Source: an uncultured Clostridia bacterium (GTDB lineage: Bacteria; Bacillota; Clostridia; Oscillospirales; Acutalibacteraceae). Taken from it: a stretch of DNA of 64,000 nt. Position numbers and translations under genes: made by a program. The notes beneath the pieces were generated by a model. The model had not been told where the DNA came from, did no database searches, and worked only from the letters and a program-made list of their open reading frames with translations. Shown piece after piece: positions 7,822-16,102 of the stretch (the stretch's first letter is position 1; every line of letters starts with the position of its first letter). The stretch is taken from assembly GCA_946183365.1 (NCBI GenBank), contig CAMHAH010000002.1:124001-188000 (forward strand). The letters run 5' to 3'.

Positions 7822-9798
7822 ATGTGCAAGGAATGTGAGAAAAAGACTTTTTATATTACTACCCCGATATATTATCCCTCGGGCAACCCCCATATCGGGC
7901 ATACCTATACCACCGTCGCGTGCGACTCTATCGCGCGCTATAAGCGAATGCAGGGCTATGACGTAATGTTTTTGACCGGTACCGACGAGCACGGTCAGAA
8001 AATAGAAGAGAAAGCAAAGGAGCGCGGCATAACCCCCAAGCAGTATGTCGATGAGATAGTCGCGATATTCAAAGAGCTGTGGCGGTATATGAACATCAGC
8101 TATGACCGCTATATCCGCACTACCGACGATTATCATGTAGAGAGCGTGCAGAAGATATTCAAGGAGCTCTATGACAGGGGCTATATCTATAAGGGCGAGT
8201 ACGCGGGCAAATACTGCACCCCGTGCGAGAGCTTCTGGACAGAGAGCCAGCTCGTGGACGGAAAGTGCCCCGACTGCGGCAGAGAGGTCATCGAGGCTAA
8301 GGAAGAGGCGTATTTCTTCAAGATGGCTCCGTTCGCCGAGCGTATCGAGAAGCTTCTGACCGAAACCGACTATCTGCGCCCCAAGACACGCGCCACAGAG
8401 CTCGTCAATAACTTCTTACAGCCCAAGGTCAATGAGGACGGTACAAAGACCTACGGTCTCGAGGATCTGTGCGTATCTCGTACCAGCTTCACCTGGGGCA
8501 TACCCGTCACCTTTGACACAAAGCACGTAGTCTATGTCTGGATAGACGCGCTCTCTAACTATATCACGGCTTTAGGCTATAAGAACTCAGCCTATGAGGA
8601 TTACAATAAGTACTGGCCGGCGGATGTTCACATGGTAGCTAAGGATATCATGCGCTTCCACGCCATCATCTGGCCGGCTATGCTTATGGCTCTCGAACAG
8701 CCCCTGCCTCAGCACCTCGCGGTACACGGCTGGATCACCTTCAACGGTCAGAAGATGTCTAAGTCGCTGGGCAACGTCGTAGATCCGTTCATCCTCGGAC
8801 AGCGCTACGGAGTAGACGCTATCCGCTATCATATCATGAGAGAGATGGCTCTCGGCGCCGACAGCTCGTTCTCAAACGAGATAATGATAAACCGTATCAA
8901 TACCGACCTCGCTAACGGTCTGGGCAACCTTGTCAGCCGTACCGTCGCGATGATAGACAAATACTTCGGCGGTACCCTGCCGACCGAGCGTGAAGAGGGC
9001 GACTTCGACGCCGACCTGATCGCGACCGCGACCGCTCTCAAGGCTAAGGTAGACGGCTATGTCGAGAACACTCAGCTCAACCTCGCGCTCGAAGAGATAT
9101 TCAAGCTCGTCTCCCGCGCCAATAAATATATCGACGAGACCACCCCGTGGATCCTCGGCAAGGACGAGACCAAACGCGCGCGTTTAGCCACTGTTCTCTA
9201 CAACCTGCTTGAGGCTATCCGTATCGCGTCCACTCTGCTCTCGGCCTTCATGCCCACCACCATGCCCCGCGTATTTGAACAGATAGGCGCTGTAGAATTC
9301 GCGACCTATGAGAACGCGGGCAGCTTCGGCGTACTGCCGCTTGACGTTACCGTAAAGCGCGGCGAGGCTATCTTCCCGCGTATAGATGTAGATAAAGAGA
9401 TAGAGGAACTCAACGCCATCATCAAGAATAACGAGCCTAAGCCCGAACCCGCGTTCGAGCTGCCCGAGCATAAGCCCGAGATCGCCTTTGACGACTTCGA
9501 GAAGGTCGAGCTCAGGGTCGCTAAGGTGCTCGCCTGTGAGAAGGTCAAGAAGTCTAAGAAGCTCCTTAAATTCACTCTCGACGACGGCGAGGGCGAGAGG
9601 ACGATCCTCTCGGGTATCGCAGAGTATTATGAGCCCGAGGAGCTCGTCGGCAAGAACATCGCCTATGTAGCGAACCTCGCTCCCCGAAAGATGATGGGTA
9701 TCGAGAGCTGCGGCATGATACTCTCGGCAGAGAGCGGCGACGGCCTCAAGGTAGTCACCATAGACGACTCCATCCTGCCCGGCGGAAGCCTTGTATAG
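7822..9798 (+). CDS. metG: Methionyl-tRNA synthetase
   Basis: A 658-residue class I synthetase that charges tRNA-Met. HIGH is at residues 24-27 and KMSKS at 311-315. The zinc-binding insert has Cys pairs 132/135 and 149/152. A C-terminal tRNA-binding (OB-fold) domain starts near residue 555 (FEKVELRVAKVLACEKVKKS). This long form with a fused Trbp-like domain is common in Firmicutes. The start is set by ATAGGAG at 7806-7812. It is followed by tatD, a frequent neighbour. Confidence 0.97.
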   Translation: MCKECEKKTFYITTPIYYPSGNPHIGHTYTTVACDSIARYKRMQGYDVMFLTGTDEHGQKIEEKAKERGITPKQYVDEIVAIFKELWRYMNISYDRYIRTTDDYHVESVQKIFKELYDRGYIYKGEYAGKYCTPCESFWTESQLVDGKCPDCGREVIEAKEEAYFFKMAPFAERIEKLLTETDYLRPKTRATELVNNFLQPKVNEDGTKTYGLEDLCVSRTSFTWGIPVTFDTKHVVYVWIDALSNYITALGYKNSAYEDYNKYWPADVHMVAKDIMRFHAIIWPAMLMALEQPLPQHLAVHGWITFNGQKMSKSLGNVVDPFILGQRYGVDAIRYHIMREMALGADSSFSNEIMINRINTDLANGLGNLVSRTVAMIDKYFGGTLPTEREEGDFDADLIATATALKAKVDGYVENTQLNLALEEIFKLVSRANKYIDETTPWILGKDETKRARLATVLYNLLEAIRIASTLLSAFMPTTMPRVFEQIGAVEFATYENAGSFGVLPLDVTVKRGEAIFPRIDVDKEIEELNAIIKNNEPKPEPAFELPEHKPEIAFDDFEKVELRVAKVLACEKVKKSKKLLKFTLDDGEGERTILSGIAEYYEPEELVGKNIAYVANLAPRKMMGIESCGMILSAESGDGLKVVTIDDSILPGGSLV

Positions 9799-9914
9799 TT
9801 AGGAGTTAGGAATTAGGAGTTAGGAGTTTTGGGTGGGCAAGCCCACACCCGATATATAACGCAGGGAGAAGCAATTACATTTTGCTTCTCCCTTATCGAT
9901 ATAGAGGTTGATTT
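9799..9914. repeat. TTAGGAGTTAGGAATTAGG-type intergenic repeat
   Basis: Directly after metG there are three or four tandem copies of a TTAGGAGTTAGGAATT unit and a short GGGTGGGCAAGCCCACACCC palindrome. The same TAGGAGT/AATTAGGA motif recurs near 14,695, 15,915, 20,092 and 20,245, always between genes. Confidence 0.6.
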
Positions 9915-10679
9915 ATGCTCAATAATATTTTTGACGCTCACGCTCACTATGACGACCGTTGGTTCGATGACGACAGAGCGGCTCTGCTCTCGTCAATGCC
10001 CGAGAACGGCGTTTCATATATCGTCAACGCCGCTGTTGATATCGCCACCGCAGAGACCGCGATCGGCTATGCCGAGGCTTATCCCCATATGTACGCCTGC
10101 GCGGGTATCCACCCCGAGAACCTTGACGGTCTCCCGGACGATTATCTCAGTCAGCTTACAGAGTTGCTGAAACACCCGCGGGTGGTCGCCCTCGGCGAAA
10201 TAGGTCTCGATTATCACTGGGATATCCCCAAGGCTGCTCAGCACCGTGTTTTTGAAGAGCAATTACAGCTTTCGAGGGAGCTTGATGTGCCCGTGGTGAT
10301 ACACGACCGCGAGGCTCACGGCGATATAATGGAGTATTTGCGAAAGTATAAGCCCAAGGGGCTTATGCACTGCTTCTCGGGCTCTGTCGAAATGCTCAAA
10401 GAGGTCATGCGCCTCGGCATGAGCATATCTCTCGGCGGTACGGTGACCTTCAAGAACGCCCGTGTGCCCGTAGAGGTCGCGGCGGCTGTGCCCCTCGACA
10501 GACTTCTGCTCGAGACCGACGCGCCCTACCTCAGCCCCGTGCCCAACCGCGGCAAGCGCAACGACAGCACGAACATCGCCTATACCGCTCAGCGGATAGC
10601 CGAGATACGCGGCATGGACGCTCAAGAGCTGATAGATATCACCACCGATAACGCAAAACGCCTCTACGGTATAGAGTGA
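9915..10679 (+). CDS. tatD: TatD-family metal-dependent deoxyribonuclease
   Basis: A 254-residue TIM-barrel hydrolase. The metal ligands are visible: DAHAH (residues 7-11), GEIGLDYHW, VVIHDREAHG, MHCFSG and LLETDAPYLSP. TatD/YcfH proteins are Mg-dependent 3'-5' exonucleases involved in DNA repair and turnover; the exact substrate of this paralogue is not determined. It lies 116 bases after metG and probably shares its transcript. Confidence 0.94.
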   Translation: MLNNIFDAHAHYDDRWFDDDRAALLSSMPENGVSYIVNAAVDIATAETAIGYAEAYPHMYACAGIHPENLDGLPDDYLSQLTELLKHPRVVALGEIGLDYHWDIPKAAQHRVFEEQLQLSRELDVPVVIHDREAHGDIMEYLRKYKPKGLMHCFSGSVEMLKEVMRLGMSISLGGTVTFKNARVPVEVAAAVPLDRLLLETDAPYLSPVPNRGKRNDSTNIAYTAQRIAEIRGMDAQELIDITTDNAKRLYGIE

Positions 10680-10726
10680 AAGCTTAGTCTGTATAAGTCT
10701 AAAAAAACAAGCCCCTTTATCGGGAC

Positions 10727-10848
10727 TTGACAAATCCGTATATTAGTTTATAATGAAGTTACAGGGAAAACCGTTCAGCGGTTAGCCCGAAAGTGCTTTG
10801 CGAATAATCGCCCTAAGTTTTGCGGACTGCAGGGCGGTTATTTTTTTA
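10727..10848 (+). ncRNA. Candidate antisense RNA of a type I toxin-antitoxin locus
   Basis: A strong promoter (TTGACA 10727-10732, 16-base spacer, TATAAT 10749-10754) is followed by ~90 bases with no open frame and an intrinsic terminator (AATAATCGCCCT, loop, AGGGCGGTTA, then T7, ending ~10848). The RNA would begin ACAGGGAAAACCGTTCAGCGG. It points towards the hydrophobic-peptide gene at 11113-11172 and shares leader motifs with it (GTTACAGGGAA and GCGGTTAGC). Function is inferred from architecture only. Confidence 0.5.
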
Positions 10849-10861
10849 TTATTGCTATGTA

Positions 10862-11123
10862 ATACTAATCCTTAATAAAAACCTTTATCATCTATGGCGC
10901 TAAATTCCGCATAGCTTTGTTGGCGTCGTCGTTCGCCGTACTCGCTGAGAGCGGTCAAGTGTGACCACTCTCGTACTCGAGTGGCGGCTCCTCCTTCCCC
11001 CACCGCGCAGGGGCGCGTCGGGGTCCCCGGATATGACAGGCGCCAGCCTGCCTGCGTCACTCGCCTCGCTCTGCGAAATTTATCACTAATATCTGATTAA
11101 ATCTTTTTATCAAGGATTAGTAT
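10862..11123. mobile_element. MITE-like element with 20-bp terminal inverted repeats
   Basis: A 262-bp element with ends ATACTAATCCTTAATAAAAA (10862-10881) and, inverted at 11104-11123, the same sequence with one mismatch. A TA dinucleotide borders the CTAATCC tips on both sides, as in mariner-type target duplication. It has no transposase. The interior carries GC-rich palindromes (GACAGGCGCCAGCCTGCCTG; GAGAGCGGTCAAGTGTGACC) also found near 27,690 and 30,960. It would need a transposase supplied in trans. Confidence 0.7.
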
Positions 11124-11172
11124 AACCTGTTGCTACGATCAGTACAATGATGATATAAGCTAAGTATTCCAT
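11113..11172 (-). CDS. Candidate type I toxin: tiny hydrophobic peptide (about 20 aa)
   Basis: The ATG at 11172-11170 follows AAAGGGGGTG, a very strong ribosome site. The product reads MEYLAYIIIVLIVATGYTNP, a single membrane-spanning helix like the Fst/Ldr/TxpA toxins. The last codons and stop come from the inserted MITE end; removing the MITE (one TA kept) would give ...VATGYIT. In the leader, CACTCCC pairs with GGGGGTG around a GATAAA loop and would hide the ribosome site, a known control in type I toxins. A perfect promoter lies upstream (11276-11247). Toxicity is inferred. Confidence 0.5.
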
Positions 11173-11246
11173 AGCATCACCCCCTTTATCGGGAGTGCTA
11201 ACCGCTCAAGCTTCCCTGTAACCGCGGCGAGATATGCCGCAAGGAT

Positions 11247-11276
11247 ATTATAGTACACCCGACCGTAACCTATCAA
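11247..11276 (-). promoter_or_regulatory. Promoter of the candidate toxin RNA
   Basis: On the minus strand TTGATA (11276-11271), an 18-base spacer and TATAAT (11252-11247). The leader to the peptide start is ~70 bases, long and structured for so small a gene. Confidence 0.6.
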
Positions 11277-11448
11277 GGTACAATATTGTAACAAGGGATT
11301 ATAATAACCGCAAAACGGCTTGAACAGTGAGAGCACCGCTTTGTCAACATCGATCATGACAGGTGGTGCTTGCTTTTTATATCGCGCCGACGTAAGATGG
11401 TGTCAATCCGATACGGCAGAAATCCGTATCACAGAAAGGAAGTTGATT

Positions 11449-12303
11449 ATGGCAGAATTCGGAGAAAACGTCCGCAGGGCTCGCGAAGAGATGGGTATCA
11501 CTCAACAGACCCTTGCCGATAAACTATATGTGACGCGACAGGCTGTGTCAAGGTGGGAGAACGGCTCGCGGTATCCCGACTTGCTTACCGCAAAACGGCT
11601 TGCGGCTTCACTCGACACATCCTTAGACGAGCTGCTCAGGGATGACGATATGCGCACCTATCCCGAGGTGAACCCCGTACTCGAATACCCTTTGCATAAA
11701 CGTGTGCAGACAGCGCTGTTCGCGGCGGCATTCGTGATATATCTGATGATCACGATATTTGATGTTTCCTATAATATAACCGACGTACGCGCGTTCAGGA
11801 CAGGGTATGAAACGGCTTATCTCATTTTCGATGCCGCAGCGTATATCTTTATTTCTGCCGTGTTATTATACGGAACAGTGAAATCCGTCAAAGACGCCGT
11901 GACGCCGCGCGTTGCCGCGGGGATAATGATATCGATAGTTGGCTTGAATATTATCGGTCAAGTCACGCGGTATCTCTTGAGCCTGCGCAATCTTACGCCT
12001 ATAAGAGGATCGGTCGTCGCTGTATCCGTTGCTATTGACGTAGTATTTGTTCTCTCGGTAATATGGTTCTTTTATTCAAAAAAACCGCGCCGTCCGATCC
12101 CTGTTTATGTGCTGGCGGGATTATATATATTGCTGGATCTGATATCTTTCGTCGGAAACCTGATACCGCTGATCGGTACAGCAGGGCTGCGGAGCTATTT
12201 GATCAACGGTTCATTGGGTTCGCTCGGTGTGCTGATCGTCAATATCTTATTCATCTATATGAGCGCTGTACTGTATCGCAAAAGAAAGCTCGCCGAGAAT
12301 TGA
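11449..12303 (+). CDS. XRE-family regulator with C-terminal membrane domain
   Basis: A 284-residue protein. The start at 11449 is chosen because GAAAGGAAG precedes it; an upstream in-frame extension lacks a ribosome site. Residues 1-65 form a Cro/C1 HTH (MGITQQTLADKLYVTRQAVSRWENG). The rest carries about five or six hydrophobic segments (for example FAAAFVIYLMITIFDV and VDVVFVLSVIWFFY). Such HTH-membrane proteins are common in Firmicutes, and their signals are mostly unknown. It stands alone with its own terminator (12321). Confidence 0.85.
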   Translation: MAEFGENVRRAREEMGITQQTLADKLYVTRQAVSRWENGSRYPDLLTAKRLAASLDTSLDELLRDDDMRTYPEVNPVLEYPLHKRVQTALFAAAFVIYLMITIFDVSYNITDVRAFRTGYETAYLIFDAAAYIFISAVLLYGTVKSVKDAVTPRVAAGIMISIVGLNIIGQVTRYLLSLRNLTPIRGSVVAVSVAIDVVFVLSVIWFFYSKKPRRPIPVYVLAGLYILLDLISFVGNLIPLIGTAGLRSYLINGSLGSLGVLIVNILFIYMSAVLYRKRKLAEN

Positions 12304-12320
12304 ACATACTGAATATACAA

Positions 12321-12358
12321 AGCCCTGCGTAACATGGCGGTTACGCAGGGCGCTTTTG
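12321..12358 (+). terminator. Rho-independent terminator
   Basis: GCCCTGCGTAAC pairs with GTTACGCAGGGC (loop ATGGCG) followed by GCTTTTGCTTT. It ends the XRE membrane regulator and may also serve xth from the other side. Confidence 0.8.
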
Positions 12359-12395
12359 CTTTGCGGGAAACTGCTTGTAATATAGTATCAAGCTT

Positions 12396-13151
12396 TTAAA
12401 GGTCCATATCCAGCTCTACGGGACAGTGGTCCGAGCCGTAGATATCGGTGTGGATGCGCGCATCCTTTATCCTGTCCGCCAAGCGGTCGGATATGATAAA
12501 GTAGTCTATGCGCCAGCCGGCGTTCTTTTGGCGAGCGCTGAAGCGGTAGCTCCACCATGAGTATACGCCCTCTGTATCGGGGTTCAGGCTGCGCCATGTG
12601 TCGGTGAAGCCCGAGCCGAGCACCGCGGTCATCTTGGCGCGCTCCTCATCGGTGAAGCCCGCGTTCTTGCGGTTGGTCTTGGGGTTCTTCAGGTCTATCT
12701 CCTGATGGGCGACGTTGAGGTCGCCGCAGAATATGACGGGCTTTTTCTCATCGAGAGCCTTGATGTAGCCGAGGAAGTCATCCTCCCACTTCATGCGGTA
12801 GTCAAGGCGCTTGAGCTCATTCCGGCTGTTGGGAGTGTAGACGGTGACAAGGTAGAAGTCCTCATACTCGAGCGTGATCACGCGTCCCTCTTTGTCGTGC
12901 TCCTCAATGCCTAAGCCGTAGCTTACCGAGAGCGGCGTGTGTTTGGTGAATATCGCCGTGCCGGAGTAGCCCTTCTTCTCGGCGTAGTTCCAGTAGCTCT
13001 CGTAGCCCTCAAAGCTCAGGTCGAGCTGACCCTGTTGCAGCTTTGTCTCCTGCAGGCAGAAGAAGTCCGCGTCAAATGAGCGGAATATCTCTTCAAAGCC
13101 CTTGCTGACCACGGCTCTCAAACCGTTTACGTTCCATGATATGAATTTCAT
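12396..13151 (-). CDS. xth: Exodeoxyribonuclease III
   Basis: A 251-residue AP endonuclease/3'-5' exonuclease of base-excision repair. Family motifs in order: ISWNVNG (start), [29 protein letters not shown] and GSDHCPVEL at the end. These supply the metal-binding Asn/Glu and the catalytic Asp and His. It is full length. The start codon is preceded by GAAGGTGAC. Confidence 0.96.
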   Translation of the reverse strand: MKFISWNVNGLRAVVSKGFEEIFRSFDADFFCLQETKLQQGQLDLSFEGYESYWNYAEKKGYSGTAIFTKHTPLSVSYGLGIEEHDKEGRVITLEYEDFYLVTVYTPNSRNELKRLDYRMKWEDDFLGYIKALDEKKPVIFCGDLNVAHQEIDLKNPKTNRKNAGFTDEERAKMTAVLGSGFTDTWRSLNPDTEGVYSWWSYRFSARQKNAGWRIDYFIISDRLADRIKDARIHTDIYGSDHCPVELDMDL

Positions 13152-13342
13152 TTTGTCACCTTCTTTGGTCGGTAGTTGGTAGTTAGTGGTTGATTTGTAG
13201 GGACAACCCTCATACTTAGTAGCAATAAAACACTTTAATATCTATTGCGGAGAATTCCGCATAACTGCGTTGTCAGTCTTGACAGGCTCAGTCGCCGTGA
13301 CACGCGTGTCAGGTGACAGTTCCCTTAGGAAAGGGAGCCTAT
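13152..13342. repeat. Intergenic repeat cluster between xth and murF
   Basis: Holds GGTAGTTGGTAGTTAGTGG, the dispersed 20-bp repeat ATACTTAGTAGCAATAAAAC (13212-13231) continuing into CACTTTAATATCTATTGCGG, GACAGGCTCAGTCGCCG, and the palindrome CCCTTAGGAAAGGG. The first ~50 bases of the element recur inverted at 17,684-17,734. No gene is supported. Confidence 0.6.
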
Positions 13343-14671
13343 AGCCTCGGTTATCTTCTCAAAATGCATACTGTGGCTGGCTTTTACGAGGACGGTGTCG
13401 CCGCTGTGCAAAAGGTCTTTGACAGCTGAGATACATTCCTCAACGGTGTCAAAGTGATACGCTCCGTCGCCGTAGCCGCGCGCTGTCTCTTTGCTAAGCT
13501 CTCCGACGGCTATAAGACAGTCTATGCCCTTATCCTTTGCGTACGCTCCTGTCTCATTGTGCAGGCTCAGCTCGTTTTTGCCCAGCTCCTTCATGTCGCC
13601 GAGTATCGCGACCCTCCTGCCGCTGAGCTTCGATAATGTGTCGAGGCTCGCTTTTGTAGAGGTGGGGTTCGCGTTGTAGCAGTCGTCTATTATCGTATAT
13701 TTGTCGGTCTTTATTATGTTATTGCGTGAGCCGACGTTCTTGAAGCTCTCTATGCCGCGCTTTATCTCGTCGGCGCTAAGCCCCAGCCTTGTGCCCACAG
13801 CCATAGCGCACAGGGCGTTTAGCACATTGTGTCTGCCCATGGTCGGGATAGTGACGTTGATACGCGTGTCACGGTGTATCAGCGTGCAGTCAGTTCCGTC
13901 AAAGCCGTTCTCAACGATATTCTCGGCGCGGAACTCATCGTCCTTATCGGTGCCGTAGAATACGGGCTTTATACCCTTATACTCGGTGACGGCGCTGAGC
14001 TTGTCGTCGTCGTGACAGAGGATTATAGCGCCGTTGTCGCTCAGATAGGTGAACATCTCTGTTTTAGCCTTGAGCACGCCGTCGCGGTCACCGAGGTTCT
14101 CAAGATGACAGTAGCCGATATTGGTGATGACCGAGATATCGGGGCGCACCATCTTAGCCAGTCTGGTCATCTCGCCGAAGCCCGATATGCCCATCTCTAT
14201 GACAGCCGCCTCGTGATATTCCTCAAGCCCGAACAGGGTTATCGGCACGCCGAGCTCGTTGTTGAAGTTGCCGCTCGTCTTGTGTACCTTGAATTTCTGT
14301 GACAGTACAGAGGCTATGAACTCTTTGGTAGAGGTCTTGCCCACGCTGCCCGTGATACCGATGAAGGGTATATCGAACAGCGAGCGGTAGTATTCGGCTA
14401 TGCCCTTGAGGGCGACGAGCGTAGACGGCACCTTGATATAGGCTATGTCGATATCGGGAGCGTCCTCACACAACGCGCACACAGCGCCCAGCTCGGCGGT
14501 CATGGGGATGAAGCGGTGACCGTCCGAGCGAGCGCCCTTTATAGCCGCGAACATAGAGCCGCTCTTTGCCTGTCGGCTGTCGGTGACGATAGAGGTTATC
14601 TGTATATCGGGGTCGCCGTGCAGCTCTCCGCCGCAGGCTGAAGCGACCTCTTTTAATGTGATAGGTTTCAT
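13325..14671 (-). CDS. murF: UDP-N-acetylmuramoyl-tripeptide--D-alanyl-D-alanine ligase
   Basis: A 448-residue Mur ligase that adds D-Ala-D-Ala to the peptidoglycan precursor in the cytoplasm. The ATP loop is GITGSVGKTSTKEF (near residue 107). MGISGFGEM, ITNIGYCHLE, GRHNVLNA and DDCYNANPTS are further Mur signatures. Ddl, which makes its substrate, is encoded just upstream. The last codons and the TAA stop (IGSLS-stop) are supplied by a CCCTTAGGAAAGGG palindromic repeat, so the original C-terminus may have been changed. Confidence 0.96.
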   Translation of the reverse strand: MKPITLKEVASACGGELHGDPDIQITSIVTDSRQAKSGSMFAAIKGARSDGHRFIPMTAELGAVCALCEDAPDIDIAYIKVPSTLVALKGIAEYYRSLFDIPFIGITGSVGKTSTKEFIASVLSQKFKVHKTSGNFNNELGVPITLFGLEEYHEAAVIEMGISGFGEMTRLAKMVRPDISVITNIGYCHLENLGDRDGVLKAKTEMFTYLSDNGAIILCHDDDKLSAVTEYKGIKPVFYGTDKDDEFRAENIVENGFDGTDCTLIHRDTRINVTIPTMGRHNVLNALCAMAVGTRLGLSADEIKRGIESFKNVGSRNNIIKTDKYTIIDDCYNANPTSTKASLDTLSKLSGRRVAILGDMKELGKNELSLHNETGAYAKDKGIDCLIAVGELSKETARGYGDGAYHFDTVEECISAVKDLLHSGDTVLVKASHSMHFEKITEAIGSLS

Positions 14672-14787
14672 ATTGATCCTCCGCTTATTAATAGTTAGGA
14701 GTTAGGAGTGAGGAGTGAGTATATTTGTAGGGGAGGGGCTTGCTCCTCCCGTGTTCCGCAGGAACATTCGCGAAGCGATCGGTGGTT

Positions 14788-14836
14788 TAAACCTTCCACC
14801 GCTGACGCGGTCCCCCTCCCTTAAGAAAGGGAGGCT
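14788..14836. repeat. 49-bp dispersed palindromic repeat, copy 1
   Basis: A run starting TAAACCTTCCACCGCTGACG and ending CCCTCCCTTAAGAAAGGGAGG. The same 49 bases recur at 16013-16061 with one difference (TTAAG/TTAGG). The 3' half is a perfect hairpin. It lies 11 bases past the ddl stop. Confidence 0.85.
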
Positions 14837-14846
14837 TATATAACTC

Positions 14847-15893
14847 CTACCTTTTCAAGAGCGACAGCTCGATTATCTTCTCGCACAGGTCGGGGAAGGG
14901 TATGCCTGCCGCGGCTGCCTCCTGAGGGAGAAGCGACATCGGCGTCATACCGGGCAGGGTGTTCGCCTCAAGGCAATAGATGTTGTTTTGATTGTCGAGC
15001 AAAAAGTCTACTCTGCCGTAGACCTTGAGCCGGAGCACCTCAAAGGCGCGCTCAGCCTCACGCTGCATCCTCGCCGTTACGCGCGGGTCGAGGTCGGCGG
15101 GGCATATCTCTTCCGTCGCGCCGCTCTGGTACTTGTTAGCGTAGTCATACCAGCCCGACTTGGGGATGATCTCGATTATCGGCAGAGCCTTGCCGCCCAG
15201 TATGCCTACAGAGAACTCGCGTCCCTTGATGTATTCTTCAATGAGGACGTCATCGTCATAGCGGAACGCCGCTCCTACAGCCGCGACGAGCGCCTCTCTG
15301 TCAGCCACTATCTGAACTCCGACGGACGAGCCCGCCGAGCAGGGCTTTACGACGCAGGGGAATGACTGCCAGCTGTCAAGATAGTTCTTGCTCATGAACT
15401 CGCGTTTACACAGACGGCTCGCGGGTGTGGGCACATTTGAGTTGACAAAGATACCCTTTGTTACGCCCTTGTGCATGGCTATAGCCGCGCCGAGGTGGCC
15501 TGAGCCGGTGTATTTTATGCCGTTCAGATCGAGCGCCGCCTGTACCGAGCCGTCCTCGCCCTCGCCGCCGTGCAGACCGAGGAAGGTGATATCCGCCGCG
15601 CGGCAGATATCCAGAACATGGTCGCCGAAGTATACCGGCGACTGATTTTTGCGGCTCTTCCTGACCTCTTCTATATCGGGAGCCTCGCGGCTTATCACCG
15701 CGTTTTGAGTGAAGTCATAGTTGCTCTCAAACAGGCTGTCTATGTCGCACTCAGTCTGCTCATAGCCCATGAATACGTCGAGCAGGACGACCTTGTGACC
15801 TTTAGAGCGCAGGGCGTCTGCTATCTTAGAGCCCGAGAGGATAGATACATCGCGCTCAGAGCTGAGCCCTCCGGCTAAAACTACTATTTTCAT
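14847..15893 (-). CDS. ddl: D-alanine--D-alanine ligase
   Basis: A 348-residue ATP-grasp ligase that makes D-Ala-D-Ala for peptidoglycan. Visible signatures are VVLAGGLSSERDVSILSG, FLGLHGGEGEDGSVQ, YTGSGHLGAAIAMHK, PCVVKPCSAGSSVGV, EEYIKGREFSVG and CLEANTLPGMT. The YTGSG loop lacks the Tyr-to-Phe change usual in D-Ala-D-Lac enzymes, so normal D-Ala-D-Ala activity is expected. It is co-directional with murF. Confidence 0.96.
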   Translation of the reverse strand: MKIVVLAGGLSSERDVSILSGSKIADALRSKGHKVVLLDVFMGYEQTECDIDSLFESNYDFTQNAVISREAPDIEEVRKSRKNQSPVYFGDHVLDICRAADITFLGLHGGEGEDGSVQAALDLNGIKYTGSGHLGAAIAMHKGVTKGIFVNSNVPTPASRLCKREFMSKNYLDSWQSFPCVVKPCSAGSSVGVQIVADREALVAAVGAAFRYDDDVLIEEYIKGREFSVGILGGKALPIIEIIPKSGWYDYANKYQSGATEEICPADLDPRVTARMQREAERAFEVLRLKVYGRVDFLLDNQNNIYCLEANTLPGMTPMSLLPQEAAAAGIPFPDLCEKIIELSLLKR

Positions 15894-16012
15894 TGTGATT
15901 ACCTCCGTAAATTCAGTGAGGAGTTAGCAGTGAGGAGTTGGTGACGGGCTCTGCCCACGCCTGATTATGATCTTTTTCTAAGGGGGCTGTCAGCGCAAGC
16001 TGACCGGGGGTC

Positions 16013-16061
16013 TAAACCTTCCACCGCTGACGCGGTCCCCCTCCCTTAGGAAAGGGAGGCT
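16013..16061. repeat. 49-bp dispersed palindromic repeat, copy 2
   Basis: Matches 14788-14836 at all but one base. It lies ~40 bases beyond the stop of the MIF-like gene, again at a 3' end, where the hairpin could act as a terminator or transcript stabiliser. Confidence 0.85.
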
Positions 16062-16102
16062 GAATTCACTTCAATTCCTCATTTCTGATCTCTGTTTCCT
16101 GA

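Noticed and set aside
9799..9835. TTAGGAGTTAGGAATTAGG tandem repeats considered as a CRISPR or telomere-like array
   Set aside because: No spacers of constant length and only three or four degenerate units; a dispersed intergenic repeat instead.
10872..11060. 62-codon minus-strand frame inside the MITE
   Set aside because: Entirely repeat DNA, no ribosome site; too short for a transposase.
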